A program made the translations under genes and the position numbers. From Actinomadura luzonensis (GTDB taxonomy: Bacteria; Actinomycetota; Actinomycetes; Streptosporangiales; Streptosporangiaceae), in NCBI RefSeq assembly GCF_022664455.2, contig NZ_JAKRKC020000003.1:868001-932000 (forward strand): a stretch of 64,000 nucleotides of DNA, read 5' to 3'. The notes beneath the pieces were generated by a model. It made no database searches and had not been told where the DNA came from. It saw nothing but the letters and a program-made list of their open reading frames with translations. Every line of letters begins with the position of its first letter. Position 1 is the stretch's first letter. Shown here one piece after another: positions 53,408 to 62,380 of this stretch.

Positions 53408-53494
53408 CAGGGCGCTTCTGGCCCAGCCGGAGCCGTGCGGCCCGGGCTGGGGCAGGGCGCCTCTGGCCCGGCCGGAGCCGTGCGGCCCGGCTGG
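53408..53494. repeat. 45-bp tandem duplication between convergent genes
   Basis: The block beginning CAGGGCGCTTCTGGCCC and ending GTGCGGCCCGGGCTGG is repeated from 53453 with few changes. It lies in the 185-nt gap after the monooxygenase gene, where I see no gene and no clear terminator. Confidence 0.8.
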
Positions 53495-53510
53495 GCGAGC
53501 GGTCGGCGGC

Positions 53511-54104
53511 TCAGGCGAGCAGCAGCTCCTCCCGGCGCGTACGGAGCCGCCCGCGCAGGTCCTCCAGTTCGCGGCAGCGGGTCTCCAGGTCGTGCACCAG
53601 CGCCCGCCCCTCCCGCAGGCCCCGCGCCCCGTCCAGCGTCCCTTCCTCGATCTCCATCCCCAGGGCCCGCAGCCGCCGGACGAACACGGTCATCGCCTCT
53701 CGATCACCGGGCCGGCGCAGGGCGGCGCGGCCGGCCGTGCGGGCGCGGTCGCGGGCCGGGAGCTCCACGTCCAGCTCGGCCAGCAGCCGCCCGATCTCCA
53801 GGAGCTCGGCGCCGCGCGGGTCGGCCGACTCCGTGAGCCGCCGCTCCCGCCGTAGCAGCAGCTCCTCGTACAGCTCCCGGGCGGGACCGACCTCCGCCAG
53901 CTCGCGCTCCACGGACGCCAGCGCCCGGTCGAACGCCTTCAGCTTCGCCTCCTCGACGGCCACGCCCTCCGGGTCCCAGGCCCCGACCGCGTCCAGCGCC
54001 TCCCGCGTGTTCTGGATCTGGTCGGCGATGGCGCCGCGCTGCTCGTCCAGCTCGACCCAGCGGCGCGCCCGCCGACGTGCCGTTCGCAGATCTTCATCGA
54101 TCAT
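53511..54104 (-). CDS. Coiled-coil hypothetical protein
   Basis: 197 residues from the ATG at 54104; a GTG at 54119 adds five residues, and neither has a strong ribosome site. Nearly the whole length is charged coiled coil, for example QRGAIADQIQNTREALDAV, FDRALASVERELAEV and CRELEDLRGRLRTRREELL. There is no signal peptide or membrane segment. I do not recognise a family. The frame stays open upstream into the next gene's region, but that upstream part has the composition of a shifted frame. Confidence 0.72.
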   Translation of the reverse strand: MIDEDLRTARRRARRWVELDEQRGAIADQIQNTREALDAVGAWDPEGVAVEEAKLKAFDRALASVERELAEVGPARELYEELLLRRERRLTESADPRGAELLEIGRLLAELDVELPARDRARTAGRAALRRPGDREAMTVFVRRLRALGMEIEEGTLDGARGLREGRALVHDLETRCRELEDLRGRLRTRREELLLA

Positions 54105-54211
54105 CTCGAACCGAATCACGTCACTTTGACGTCCCGAAATCGCCAATGGTTCAGAAGGAGCAGGTGCTTCTCCGGTCAAGCTGTGTCCTTTTCCGCCGCC
54201 GGCGTGAGCGG

Positions 54212-55181
54212 TCAGGCGGCGAGGAGGCGGGCGGGGTCGGGCGGGCGGGAGCCGATCGTGGTCAGGGTGGCGTGCCGGGCGCTGCGGGTGGCGCAGAGCC
54301 AGGTGTTGAGTGAGCCGGTGAAACCGGAGGGCGGGCCGACCTTCAGGCAGGTGACCTGGCCGGTGCCGGGCGCCGGGCCGACCTTGAGCCCGGATGCTGC
54401 CGGTGCGGCCCAGCTCGCCCAGCCCGGCGTCGTACGGGGTGAGCTGGACGCCGAACGGCGAGCCCGCCCCGTCAGGCTGGATGCGGAGGAAGTCGTCGAG
54501 GCGGCGGTGGGCGGCGCCCGGGTGGGCCTGGAGGTAGGCGAGCTGGCCGGCCACCAGGTGGTGGGCGACCGCGCGCAGCAGGCTGGTGGCGCACAAGGTG
54601 TGGGCGCAGGACGCGCCGTCGAGGGTGATCTCGGGCAGGGCGAAGCGGCGCAGGCCGCGGGAGGTCATGCGGAGACAGTCGCAGGCGGCGGTGTCGGCCG
54701 GGTCCCACGGCGGGCAGGTGGCGGCGTCGTGGACCTGGACGTCCCAGCCGAGCCAGTCGTCGCCCAGGCTGAAGTCCGGCGGCTCGCCCGGGCCCCGCCC
54801 GCAGGCGTCGACCGCCCCGCCGGCGAGCGGGTCGATCAGGACGCCGTCGCAGGCGCGGGCCAGGCACCGGGCGATCGCGCGGGCCGTCTGCACGACGCCG
54901 GGCAGCCGGTACGGCGGCGCCGCGGCGGTGACGACGACGTGCTCCTTCGCCCGCCGGAGCCGCCGCCGGTCGTGGTCGGAGAGCGTGGTCGCCACCGGTT
55001 TCCAGGGGGTGGCGTGCCGGGCCAGGGTGACGAGGCCGCTGCCGATCGCGCTGACCGCGGCCTTGCGGTACGGCCCCGCGACGCGCCACGGCACGAACGC
55101 GTCGAGCTCGATCGGCAGCCGCTCGGCGGCGATGACGAACAGGGATGTCAGCATGCGGGGCAACGGGAGGGTGATCTTCAT
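54212..55181 (-). pseudogene. Hypothetical protein gene with an apparent frameshift near 54390
   Basis: From the ATG at 55181 (MKITLPLPRMLTSLF) a protein-like frame runs about 260 residues to LGELGRTGS. There the coding character (GC-rich third positions, sensible residues) jumps by one base into another frame that reads ASGLKVGPAPGTGQVTC and goes on to SLNTWLCATRSARHATLTT and a stop at 54212. Without the shift the first frame continues into Arg/Pro/His-rich nonsense. The joined product would be about 322 residues, with an N-terminal hydrophobic patch and several Cys (CGRGPGE, CDCLRM, CAHTLC). Family unknown. A sequencing error, a real mutation or programmed shifting could explain it. Confidence 0.7.
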
Positions 55182-55368
55182 GAGCGGCCTCCGTGATCGT
55201 GATTCGGGTCCCGTCCGTCCGAAGGGGGCCTGGCCGCGTCGGGCGGGGCGCGATCCCGTGAGAGGGGTCAGGCTCCTGCCGGGCGGCGGGGTCGGTGTCC
55301 CCGCGGAGGAGTGAGGGACCCCAGGATCGGCGACGAGGACCGGTCGCCGTGGTGGCGAACACGATTCT

Positions 55369-55407
55369 GTGGATGAGGCGACGCGACCGTCCGCACCCTG
55401 TGGACAA
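55369..55407 (+). other. Two DnaA-box-like 9-mers
   Basis: TGTGGACAA (55399-55407) is the exact complement of TTGTCCACA, the preferred DnaA box of Streptomyces. TGTGGATGA (55369-55377) is a weaker match 30 bp upstream in the same orientation. No dnaA, dnaN or parAB lies nearby, so this is not the origin; a DnaA-binding or titration site is possible. Confidence 0.45.
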
Positions 55408-55482
55408 GGCGCGCGGTCGACAAAGCGCGGTCGACAAAGCGCGGTCGGCAAAGCGCGGTCGACAAAGCGCGGTCGGCAAGGC
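55408..55482 (+). repeat. 14-bp tandem repeat, about five copies
   Basis: Units of GCGCGGTCGACAAA alternate with GCGCGGTCGGCAAA or GCGCGGTCGGCAAG. TCGAC/TCGGC alternation makes some units near-palindromic (GTCGAC). It lies outside genes, about 30 bp from the treZ stop codon, directly beside the DnaA-box-like sites. Confidence 0.85.
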
Positions 55483-55512
55483 GCGCGGCGGTCGCCGCGG
55501 GAGCGGACCAGG

Positions 55513-57240
55513 TCAGGCGGCGGCGCCGGGCCGGCTGATCGCCATCGACTGCCCGCGCAGCCGCAACCGCCCGCCCTCCCCCTCCCCCTCCCCCACGGGC
55601 TCGTCCGACGCCAGCAGCACCGCCCCCGCCGCCACCGGCACCGTCACCGCCTCCTCCGCGAAGTTCACGCTGACCGCCAGCGCGCCCCGCCACATCACCA
55701 GCCACCGCCCGTCCGGATCCACCTCCACCCGGACCCGGTCAAGCCGCGGGTCCGACAGCTCGGGCAGCGCCTTGCGCAGCGCGACGAGGTCCCGGTACCA
55801 GCACAGCAGCGACCAGTGCTCCTCCTCCTTGACCTCGCTCCAGTCCAGCTTGGACCGCAGGAACGTCTCCTCCTCCGACGGGTCGGGCGCCTCCCACACG
55901 TACCCGAACCCGTCGAACTCCCGCTCCCTCCGCTCCGCCTCGCCCTCCCGCAGCCGCGGCTCGACGTGGTCGGAGAAGAACAGGAAGGGCGTGCGCGCCC
56001 CCCACTCCTCCCCCATGAACAACATCGGCGTGAACGGCGAGGTCAGCAGCAGCCCCGCGCCCAGTTTCAGCGCCGGGACCGGCAGCCGGTCGCCGCCCGG
56101 CCGGTTGCCGATCTGGTCGTGGTTCTGCAGGCAGGCGACCAGCCGGTAGCCGGGCACCCCCGCGTACGGCCGCCCGTGGGAGCGCCCGCGGAAGCTGGAG
56201 TACGACCCGTCGTGCAGCACCCCGCCCGTCAGCACCTTGGCCAGCGCCCGCAGCCCGGCGAAGTCCTTGTAGTAGCCGTGGCTCTCGCCGCTGACGGCGC
56301 AGTGCAGCGCGTGGTGCACGTCGTCGTCCCACTGGGCGGTCATGCCGAGCCCGCCGGCCTCCAGCGGCAGCACCATGCGCGGGTCGTTGAGGTCCGACTC
56401 GGCGATCAGCGTCAGCGGCCGGCCCACCGAGCAGGCCAGGGCGTCCACCTCGGCGGCCAGCTCGGCCAGCAGGTGGGTGGCGCGGCCGTCGTGCAGGGCG
56501 TGCACGGCGTCGAGCCGCAGCCCGTCCACGTGGTAGTCGCGCAGCCACTGCAGGGCGTTGCCGATGAAGTAGCGCCGCACCTCGTCGGAGCCGGGCCCGT
56601 CCAGGTTGACCGCGTCGCCCCAGTAGCTGCCCTTGAAGCCGGCGAAGTACGGCCCGAACGGGCGCAGGAAGTTCCCCGACGGCCCCAGGTGGTTGTAGAC
56701 GACGTCGAGGATCACGCCGATGCCGGCGCGGTGGCAGGCGTCCACGAAGGACTTGAGCCCGTCGGGCCCGCCGTACGTCTCGTTCACCGCGTAGAGGTCG
56801 ACCCCGTCGTACCCCCAGTTCCGCCCGCCGGGCACCGGCGCGACCGACATGACCTCCACGAAGTCGACGCACAGCTCGACGAGGTGCTGCAGCTTCTCCA
56901 CGGCCGCCTGGAACGTCCCCTCCGTCGTGAACGTCCCGACGTGCAGCTCGTAGATGACGGAACCCCGCAGGTCCCGCCCCTTCCAGTCATGATCGGACCA
57001 GGTGAACCTGGCGTGGTCGTACACGGCGCTCGGCCCGAAGATGCCGTCCGGCTGCCGCCGCGACCTCGGGTCCGGGTACGGCCCGTCGCCGTCCACCGCG
57101 AACGCGTACCGGGTGCCGTGCTCCGCTCCCTCGACCTCGGCCGACCACCAGCCGCCCGCCCCGCGGGTCATCGGCCGGCGGCCGTCCAGCACGTGCACCT
57201 CGACCGCGGTGGCGTTCGGCGCCCAGACCTCAAAGATCAT
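55513..57240 (-). CDS. treZ: Malto-oligosyltrehalose trehalohydrolase
   Basis: GH13 enzyme that cuts trehalose from maltooligosyl-trehalose. The 575 residues open with a CBM48-type domain (MIFEVWAPNATAVEVHV), then the barrel with GLRLDAVHALHD (nucleophile), LIAESDLNDPR (acid/base) and LQNHDQIGNRPGGDR. FTPMLFMGEEWGARTPF is a TreZ hallmark. The catalytic GH13 family motifs are intact. It overlaps treY by 11 nt and is the last gene of treX-treY-treZ. Confidence 0.96.
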   Translation of the reverse strand: MIFEVWAPNATAVEVHVLDGRRPMTRGAGGWWSAEVEGAEHGTRYAFAVDGDGPYPDPRSRRQPDGIFGPSAVYDHARFTWSDHDWKGRDLRGSVIYELHVGTFTTEGTFQAAVEKLQHLVELCVDFVEVMSVAPVPGGRNWGYDGVDLYAVNETYGGPDGLKSFVDACHRAGIGVILDVVYNHLGPSGNFLRPFGPYFAGFKGSYWGDAVNLDGPGSDEVRRYFIGNALQWLRDYHVDGLRLDAVHALHDGRATHLLAELAAEVDALACSVGRPLTLIAESDLNDPRMVLPLEAGGLGMTAQWDDDVHHALHCAVSGESHGYYKDFAGLRALAKVLTGGVLHDGSYSSFRGRSHGRPYAGVPGYRLVACLQNHDQIGNRPGGDRLPVPALKLGAGLLLTSPFTPMLFMGEEWGARTPFLFFSDHVEPRLREGEAERREREFDGFGYVWEAPDPSEEETFLRSKLDWSEVKEEEHWSLLCWYRDLVALRKALPELSDPRLDRVRVEVDPDGRWLVMWRGALAVSVNFAEEAVTVPVAAGAVLLASDEPVGEGEGEGGRLRLRGQSMAISRPGAAA

Positions 57241-59380
57241 GTCTCTCCAGCAGTGCGACCGGGTACTGTGCGAGCAGGTGCGCCAGCGGGATGCGCCCGG
57301 TGTGGAGGGCGCCGGTGAGCAGGTCGCGCCACGTCCCCGCGGGCAGGGTGAGCGACGTGCCGCCCCATCCCGTACGGGCCAGCTTGACCGGCAGCCGGGT
57401 GGCCACCGCGACCGCCCGGGGCCGCTCGCGCTCGTCGGCGCCGCGCCCGAAGGCGATCACGTGCTCGGCCGCCGGCCCGTCGGCGCGCATCGGCAGGTAC
57501 GCCGCCGCGCCCCCGAGCCGCCGCCTCAGCCGCAGCGCCTGCTGGGTGACCAGCAGCTTGGCCGCGTCCCAGGCGGACCGCGGCTCGGCGGGGCAGTCGA
57601 CGGGCCGCCGGTTGTCCGGGTCGACCAGCGAGAAGTTCGCCGTCTCCGTGCCCTGGTACACGTCGGGCACGCCGGGCATCATGAGCTGCACGAGCTTGGC
57701 GCCGAGCGAGTTCGACATCGCGTACGGGTCGATCCGCTCGGTGAACTTGCCGATCGGCAGCCGCACCGCCGCCTCCGCGAACGCGCGCAGCCCGCGCTCG
57801 TAGTCGTCGTCCGGCTCGACCCACGAGATCTTGGTCTTGGCCTCCCTGGCGGCCTTGAGCAGGTAGTCGGTGAAGCGTTCGGCCGAGATCGGCCAGGCGG
57901 CCATGAGGTTCTGCCAGGCCAGGTAGTCGTGGTGGGGGTCGAAGCTGACCGCCGCCGACCACTGCTCGACCGCGTCGGCCCACTCCTCGGGCAGCTCCGA
58001 CAACACCGACAGCCGCGCCCGCACGTCCTCCGAGCGCTTGGTGTCGTGCGTGGACAGGGTGGTCATCGTGTACGGCGCCATCCCGGCGCAGAACTCGTGG
58101 AACTCCGCCACCGAGACGCCGAACACGTCCGGCTCCCCGCCCACCTCGTTCAGGCAGGCCAGCGGGAACCACCGGTAGAGCGCGGTGTCCTCGACACCCT
58201 TGGCCATGACGGGCCCGCACGCCTGCTGGAAGCGGGTGATCGCCTCCGGCGAGCCGTACAGCACCTCGTGGACCAGCGGCCGCACGTCCTCCGAGCAGGA
58301 CGCGGCGGCCCGCTCGACGATCTCCACCGACTCGGCCGGCGGCGGCTCGCCGGGCACCACGTACGCCCGGTAGACCGGCATCGCGGCCAGCAGCTCGCGC
58401 ACCGCCTCGGGAGTGCTGCCGGCCGCCTTGGCCAGCCGCTCGACCTCGGGACGGAAGAACAGCTCCAGCACCTCGCGCTTGGACTCCAGCATCACCGGCC
58501 GGTAGTCGGCGGGCTCGCCGGTCAGCTCGGTGAACAGCCGGATCAGCGGCTCCTTGCCGGCCGGGTCCACGAACAGGCCGTTGACCCGGTTGAGCACCTC
58601 GTAGCCGGTGGTGCCGTCGCAGGGCCAGTCGGCGGGCAGCCGCTCGGGGCCGATGAGGATCTTCTCGACGACCGTCCAGGTCTTCTCGCCGGTGCGGGCG
58701 CGCAGCCGCTCCAGGTAGCCGCGCGGGTCGGCCAGGCCGTCGGGGTGGTCCACGCGCAGCCCGTCCACCAGGCCCTCGTCCACCAGCCAGAAGAGCACCT
58801 CGTGCGTGGCGAACAGCACCTCCGGGTCCTCGACGCGCAGCCCGATGAGCGTCGAGACGTCGAAGAAGCGCCGGTAGCCGGGCCCCTCCCGCCAGTCGAC
58901 CAGCTTGTAGTGGCCTGGGTGGGGGAAGGTGTGCTCGTGGTAGCGCAGCACGTCGCCGTCCACCACCGGCTCGGTGTCGTCGCCCAGCACGGGCAGCGCG
59001 ACCTTGCCGTCCTCGTCCCACTCGACGTCGAACCAGCGGGCGTACGGCGAGTCGCGGCCGTCCTTCAGCACCGACCAGAACGCCGGGTTCTCGGTGTTCA
59101 TGTGGTTCGGGACGATGTCCACCACCACGCCCAGGTCGTGCGCGGCCAGCACCTGCGCCATCTCCCTGAACCCGCTCGCCCCGCCGAACTCCGCCCTGAT
59201 CCTGGAGTGGTCGGTGACGTCGTAGCCGTGCTGGGAGCCGGGCGTGGCCTGGAGGATCGGCGACAGGTAGACGTGGCTGACGCCGAGGTCGCGCAGGTAG
59301 CCGGCGATCCCGGCGACCTGCGCGAAGCCGAAGTCGGGGGTGAGCTGCACCCGGTACGTCGAGCTCGGCCGCCTAGACAC
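57230..59380 (-). CDS. treY: Malto-oligosyltrehalose synthase
   Basis: Converts the reducing-end alpha-1,4 bond of maltodextrins into an alpha,alpha-1,1 bond. The 716-residue protein starts at a GTG that overlaps the treX stop by 8 nt. Marks are STYRVQLTPDFGFAQVAG, DIVPNHMNTENPAFW, GLRVDHPDGLADPRGYL (nucleophile), VVEKILIGPERLP (acid/base) and THDTKRSEDVRARLSVL. It feeds TreZ directly. Confidence 0.96.
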   Translation of the reverse strand: MSRRPSSTYRVQLTPDFGFAQVAGIAGYLRDLGVSHVYLSPILQATPGSQHGYDVTDHSRIRAEFGGASGFREMAQVLAAHDLGVVVDIVPNHMNTENPAFWSVLKDGRDSPYARWFDVEWDEDGKVALPVLGDDTEPVVDGDVLRYHEHTFPHPGHYKLVDWREGPGYRRFFDVSTLIGLRVEDPEVLFATHEVLFWLVDEGLVDGLRVDHPDGLADPRGYLERLRARTGEKTWTVVEKILIGPERLPADWPCDGTTGYEVLNRVNGLFVDPAGKEPLIRLFTELTGEPADYRPVMLESKREVLELFFRPEVERLAKAAGSTPEAVRELLAAMPVYRAYVVPGEPPPAESVEIVERAAASCSEDVRPLVHEVLYGSPEAITRFQQACGPVMAKGVEDTALYRWFPLACLNEVGGEPDVFGVSVAEFHEFCAGMAPYTMTTLSTHDTKRSEDVRARLSVLSELPEEWADAVEQWSAAVSFDPHHDYLAWQNLMAAWPISAERFTDYLLKAAREAKTKISWVEPDDDYERGLRAFAEAAVRLPIGKFTERIDPYAMSNSLGAKLVQLMMPGVPDVYQGTETANFSLVDPDNRRPVDCPAEPRSAWDAAKLLVTQQALRLRRRLGGAAAYLPMRADGPAAEHVIAFGRGADERERPRAVAVATRLPVKLARTGWGGTSLTLPAGTWRDLLTGALHTGRIPLAHLLAQYPVALLERHDL

Positions 59381-61466
59381 GGCGCAGCACCCGCACGCTC
59401 CGGCCGGGGACGTCGATCGCCTCGCCGCCGCGGCACATGCGCGCGTCGAGCATGATCGGCATCGCTGTGTCGATCTCCGTGTGCCACATCTCGCCGTAGT
59501 CCTTAGGGAGTGTGAACTTGATGGTGTCGTGGTGGGCGTTGAAGAGCAACAGGAACGAGTCGTCCCGGATGGGCCGGCCGCGCCGGTCGGGCTCGGTGAT
59601 GGCGTCGCCGTTGAGGAAGACCGCCAGGGACTTCGCGTAGCCGACGTTCCAGTCGCCGTCGGTCATCTCCTCCCCGGACGGGGTGAGCCAGGCGATGTCG
59701 CTCAGCCCGCGTACCGGCTTGCCGTAGAAGAACCTCCTGCGCCGGAAGACCGGGTGCTTCTTGCGCAGCTCCGCGAGCCGCTGGGTGAACTCCAGCAGCA
59801 GCCAGTTCTCCCGCACGTCCGACCAGTCGACCCAGGTCAGCTCGTTGTCCTGGCAGTAGCCGTTGTTGTTGCCCTTCTGGGTGCGGCCCAGCTCGTCGCC
59901 GTGCGAGAGCATCGGCACGCCCTGCGACAGGAACAGCGTGGTGAGGAAGTTGCGCTTCTGCTGCTCGCGCAGCGACTCGACGGCGATGCCGGCCGCGCCC
60001 TCCTCGCCGCAGTTCCACGAGCGGTTGTCGTCGGTGCCGTCCCGGTTGCCCTCCTTGTTCGCCTCGTTGTGCTTGTGGTTGTACGAGACGAGGTCCTGGA
60101 GGGTGAAGCCGTCGTGGCAGGTGACGAAGTTGATGGAGGCGGCGGGGCGGCGGCTGTCGTCCTGGTAGAGGTCGCTGGAGCCGGTGAAGCGGGAGCCGAA
60201 CTCGGGCAGCGTCGCCGGCTGGCCCCGCCACAGGTCGCGGATGGTGTCGCGGTAGCGGCCGTTCCACTCCGTCCAGCGGGAGGGGAAGTTGCCGACCTGG
60301 TAGCCGCCTGGGCCGACGTCCCACGGCTCGGCGATCAGCTTGACCTGCGACAGCACCGGGTCCTGCTGCACCAGGTCGAAGAACGCGCTCAGCCGGTCGA
60401 CCTCGTGCAGCTCCCTGGCCAGGGTGGAGGCGAGGTCGAAGCGGAAGCCGTCCACGTGCATCTCGATGACCCAGTACCGCAGCGAGTCCATGATCATCTG
60501 CAGGACGTGCGGTGAGCGCATGAGCAGGCTGTTGCCGGTGCCCGTGGTGTCCACGTAGTACCGCTTGTCGTCGTCCACGAGGCGGTAGTAGTTGAGATTG
60601 TCGATGCCCCGGAAGCCGAGCGTGGGGCCCAGGTGGTTGCCCTCGGCGGTGTGGTTGTAGACGACGTCGAGGATCACCTCGATGCCCGCCTCGTGCAGCG
60701 CCCGGACCATCGCCTTGAACTCCAGCACCTGGCCGCCGCGCTGCCCCTGGCTGGAGTAGCGGTTGTGCGGGGCGAAGAAGCCGATCGAGTTGTAGCCCCA
60801 GTAGTTGGACAGCCCGCGCTGCTCCAGGATGTGGTCGGTGACGAACTGGTGCACCGGCATCAGCTCCAGCGCGGTCACGCCGAGCTTGGTGAGGTGGTCG
60901 AGGATCTCGGGGTGGCCGAGGGCGGCGTACGTGCCGCGCAGGTGCTCGGGGATCTTCGGGTGGCTGATCGTCAGCCCACGCACGTGCGCCTCGTAGATCA
61001 CGGTGTCGTGGTACGGGGTCGCGGGCGGCCGGTCGTGGCCCCAGCCGAAGAACGGGTTGATGACGATGGAGCGCGGGACGTACGGGGCCGAGTCCATGTC
61101 GTTGCGGGTGTCGGGGCTGCCGAAGCGGTAGCCGTAGACGGCCTCGTTCCACTTCACGCCGCCCTCGATGGCCATGGCGTACGGGTCGAGCAGCACCTTG
61201 TTCGGATTGCAGCGCAGGCCGTGCGCCGGTTCGTACGGTCCGTGGACGCGGTACCCGTACCGCTGGCCCGGGCCGATGCCCGGCAGGTACCCGTGCCAGA
61301 TGAACCCGTCCACCTCGGTCAGCGGCACCCGCGACTCGACGTTGTCCTCGTCGAACAGGCACAGCTCCACCTTGTCGGCGACCTCGGTGTAGACCGAGAA
61401 ATTGGTCCCCGCACCGTCGTAGGTGGCCCCGAGCGGATACGGGTCTCCCGGCCAGACTTCGATCAT
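59373..61466 (-). CDS. treX: Glycogen debranching enzyme (isoamylase type, TreX/GlgX)
   Basis: Hydrolyses alpha-1,6 branches of glycogen so that TreY can use the chains. The 697 residues from the ATG at 61466 (MIEVWPGDPYPLGATYDG, AAGGGAG site) match the family; an ATG at 61493 would add nine residues. CBM48 domain first, then GFRFDLASTL (nucleophile), LIAEPWDVGPGGYQ (acid/base), TCHDGFTLQDLVSYN and the long asparagine-rich loop RTQKGNNNGYCQDNELTW. First gene of the trehalose operon. Confidence 0.95.
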   Translation of the reverse strand: MIEVWPGDPYPLGATYDGAGTNFSVYTEVADKVELCLFDEDNVESRVPLTEVDGFIWHGYLPGIGPGQRYGYRVHGPYEPAHGLRCNPNKVLLDPYAMAIEGGVKWNEAVYGYRFGSPDTRNDMDSAPYVPRSIVINPFFGWGHDRPPATPYHDTVIYEAHVRGLTISHPKIPEHLRGTYAALGHPEILDHLTKLGVTALELMPVHQFVTDHILEQRGLSNYWGYNSIGFFAPHNRYSSQGQRGGQVLEFKAMVRALHEAGIEVILDVVYNHTAEGNHLGPTLGFRGIDNLNYYRLVDDDKRYYVDTTGTGNSLLMRSPHVLQMIMDSLRYWVIEMHVDGFRFDLASTLARELHEVDRLSAFFDLVQQDPVLSQVKLIAEPWDVGPGGYQVGNFPSRWTEWNGRYRDTIRDLWRGQPATLPEFGSRFTGSSDLYQDDSRRPAASINFVTCHDGFTLQDLVSYNHKHNEANKEGNRDGTDDNRSWNCGEEGAAGIAVESLREQQKRNFLTTLFLSQGVPMLSHGDELGRTQKGNNNGYCQDNELTWVDWSDVRENWLLLEFTQRLAELRKKHPVFRRRRFFYGKPVRGLSDIAWLTPSGEEMTDGDWNVGYAKSLAVFLNGDAITEPDRRGRPIRDDSFLLLFNAHHDTIKFTLPKDYGEMWHTEIDTAMPIMLDARMCRGGEAIDVPGRSVRVLRRV

Positions 61467-62380
61467 CGAGGCTCCCTTGCGGTCTTTCCCCATGTTCCTT
61501 TTCCCCCCGCGTCACCCGACAAGCCCGGCCTTTCAGGCACGACGACCGGACCTCCCCCGCCGATACGGACCCGCCGGATCCGGAGGCAGCCGGGCCAGCA
61601 CTTCCCGATCGGGGACGTTCCAGTCATCCGCTTATCTTCCACGCGCCGACCCGCCACACCCTCGTACCGGCCCCGGCGTGTTCCCAGGAGACGGACCCCG
61701 GACACGGGTGAGCCGCCCCCGGCGGCGCGGTGCCGGAGGCGGCTCTCTCTCACAGCCTGCCCCGGGCGGGCCCCCTACCCCGGTGGCCGCGGAACCGGCG
61801 ACCGGTGGTAGCACCCAGGGCAGACTGCGAACTTGGCCGGGGACGGACCCCGTCGTCCGTCCCCGCCGCTCAGGCCCGCGTCACCACGGGCGCACCCTCC
61901 CGGACCCGAGGCACGGCCGGCACCCCGGCTCCCTGGCCCGGGCGTCGTCCTTCGCGAACACCAGGAGATCAAGCCTCTCCATCACCCGCCGCCACCATCC
62001 GGGGGCAAGCCGGGGAATCACGCCGGGCGGCGCCGGATTCGCGGTCAAGTTGCTAATATCCAAAGGAGATCGTCCTATCGCTCTGGCAGGAGCGGATGAT
62101 CGTGTGACTGGGAATCGCGGCAACTTCGGTCCCAGCCCGGCGTCCCGGGCGGCCTGACCAGGGCCGCCCGCGGACCATGAACTTCGCGGCATTTCTCGCG
62201 CACAACTGATCGTCAATATCGAGGCGGCTCTCCTCTCCGTGACTGATGAGGATTTACCCGCTTTTACGAGAAAGCCACCTGCCGATGGCACTTGCCATAT
62301 GTACGTGCCGGTGACGATTACCTAACGACCCCCATGGGTACGTTCGCGGCAACGGCCCCTCCGCCGTGGAAAGGGAAGCG
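61467..62380. promoter_or_regulatory. Long intergenic region (914 nt) between treX and the XRE regulator, no gene supported
   Basis: It must contain the treXYZ promoter on the left and the regulator's promoter on the right. Open frames here lack codon bias in both directions. A hairpin GGGCGGCC-7-GGCCGCCC lies at 62147-62169. The stretch 62040-62075 (TTGCTAATATCC then AAAGGAG) looks like a promoter and ribosome site but no start codon follows at a usable distance; a 17-codon frame from the GTG at 62104 is possible but unsupported. Confidence 0.55.
62286..62297 (+). promoter_or_regulatory. Candidate operator TGGCACTTGCCA upstream of the XRE gene
   Basis: An inverted repeat TGGCA-CT-TGCCA about 85 nt before the ATG. 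Its core GCACTTGCC is found in reverse complement at 63295-63303 in the promoter of the first DUF397 gene, so the XRE protein may bind both. Confidence 0.5.

Larger units (their letters stand above)
55182..55512. other. Intergenic stretch (331 nt) with DnaA-box-like sites and tandem repeat
   Basis: No coding sequence is evident between the frameshifted gene and the treZ stop. The right half carries the repeat at 55408-55482 and two DnaA-box-like 9-mers; the left half is plain GC-rich sequence that should hold the promoter of the minus-strand gene at 55181. Confidence 0.6.

Noticed and set aside
54126..55196. A plus-strand frame opposite the frameshifted gene
   Set aside because: Codon bias favours the minus-strand protein, which has a sensible N-terminus and cysteine-containing motifs in two adjoining frames.
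55369..55482. Chromosomal replication origin
   Set aside because: Only two DnaA-box-like sites and none of the dnaA/dnaN/gyr/parAB genes that flank oriC in actinobacteria.
62104..62157. Possible 17-codon leader peptide from a GTG
   Set aside because: Only a weak ribosome site and no conserved or regulatory feature to support it.
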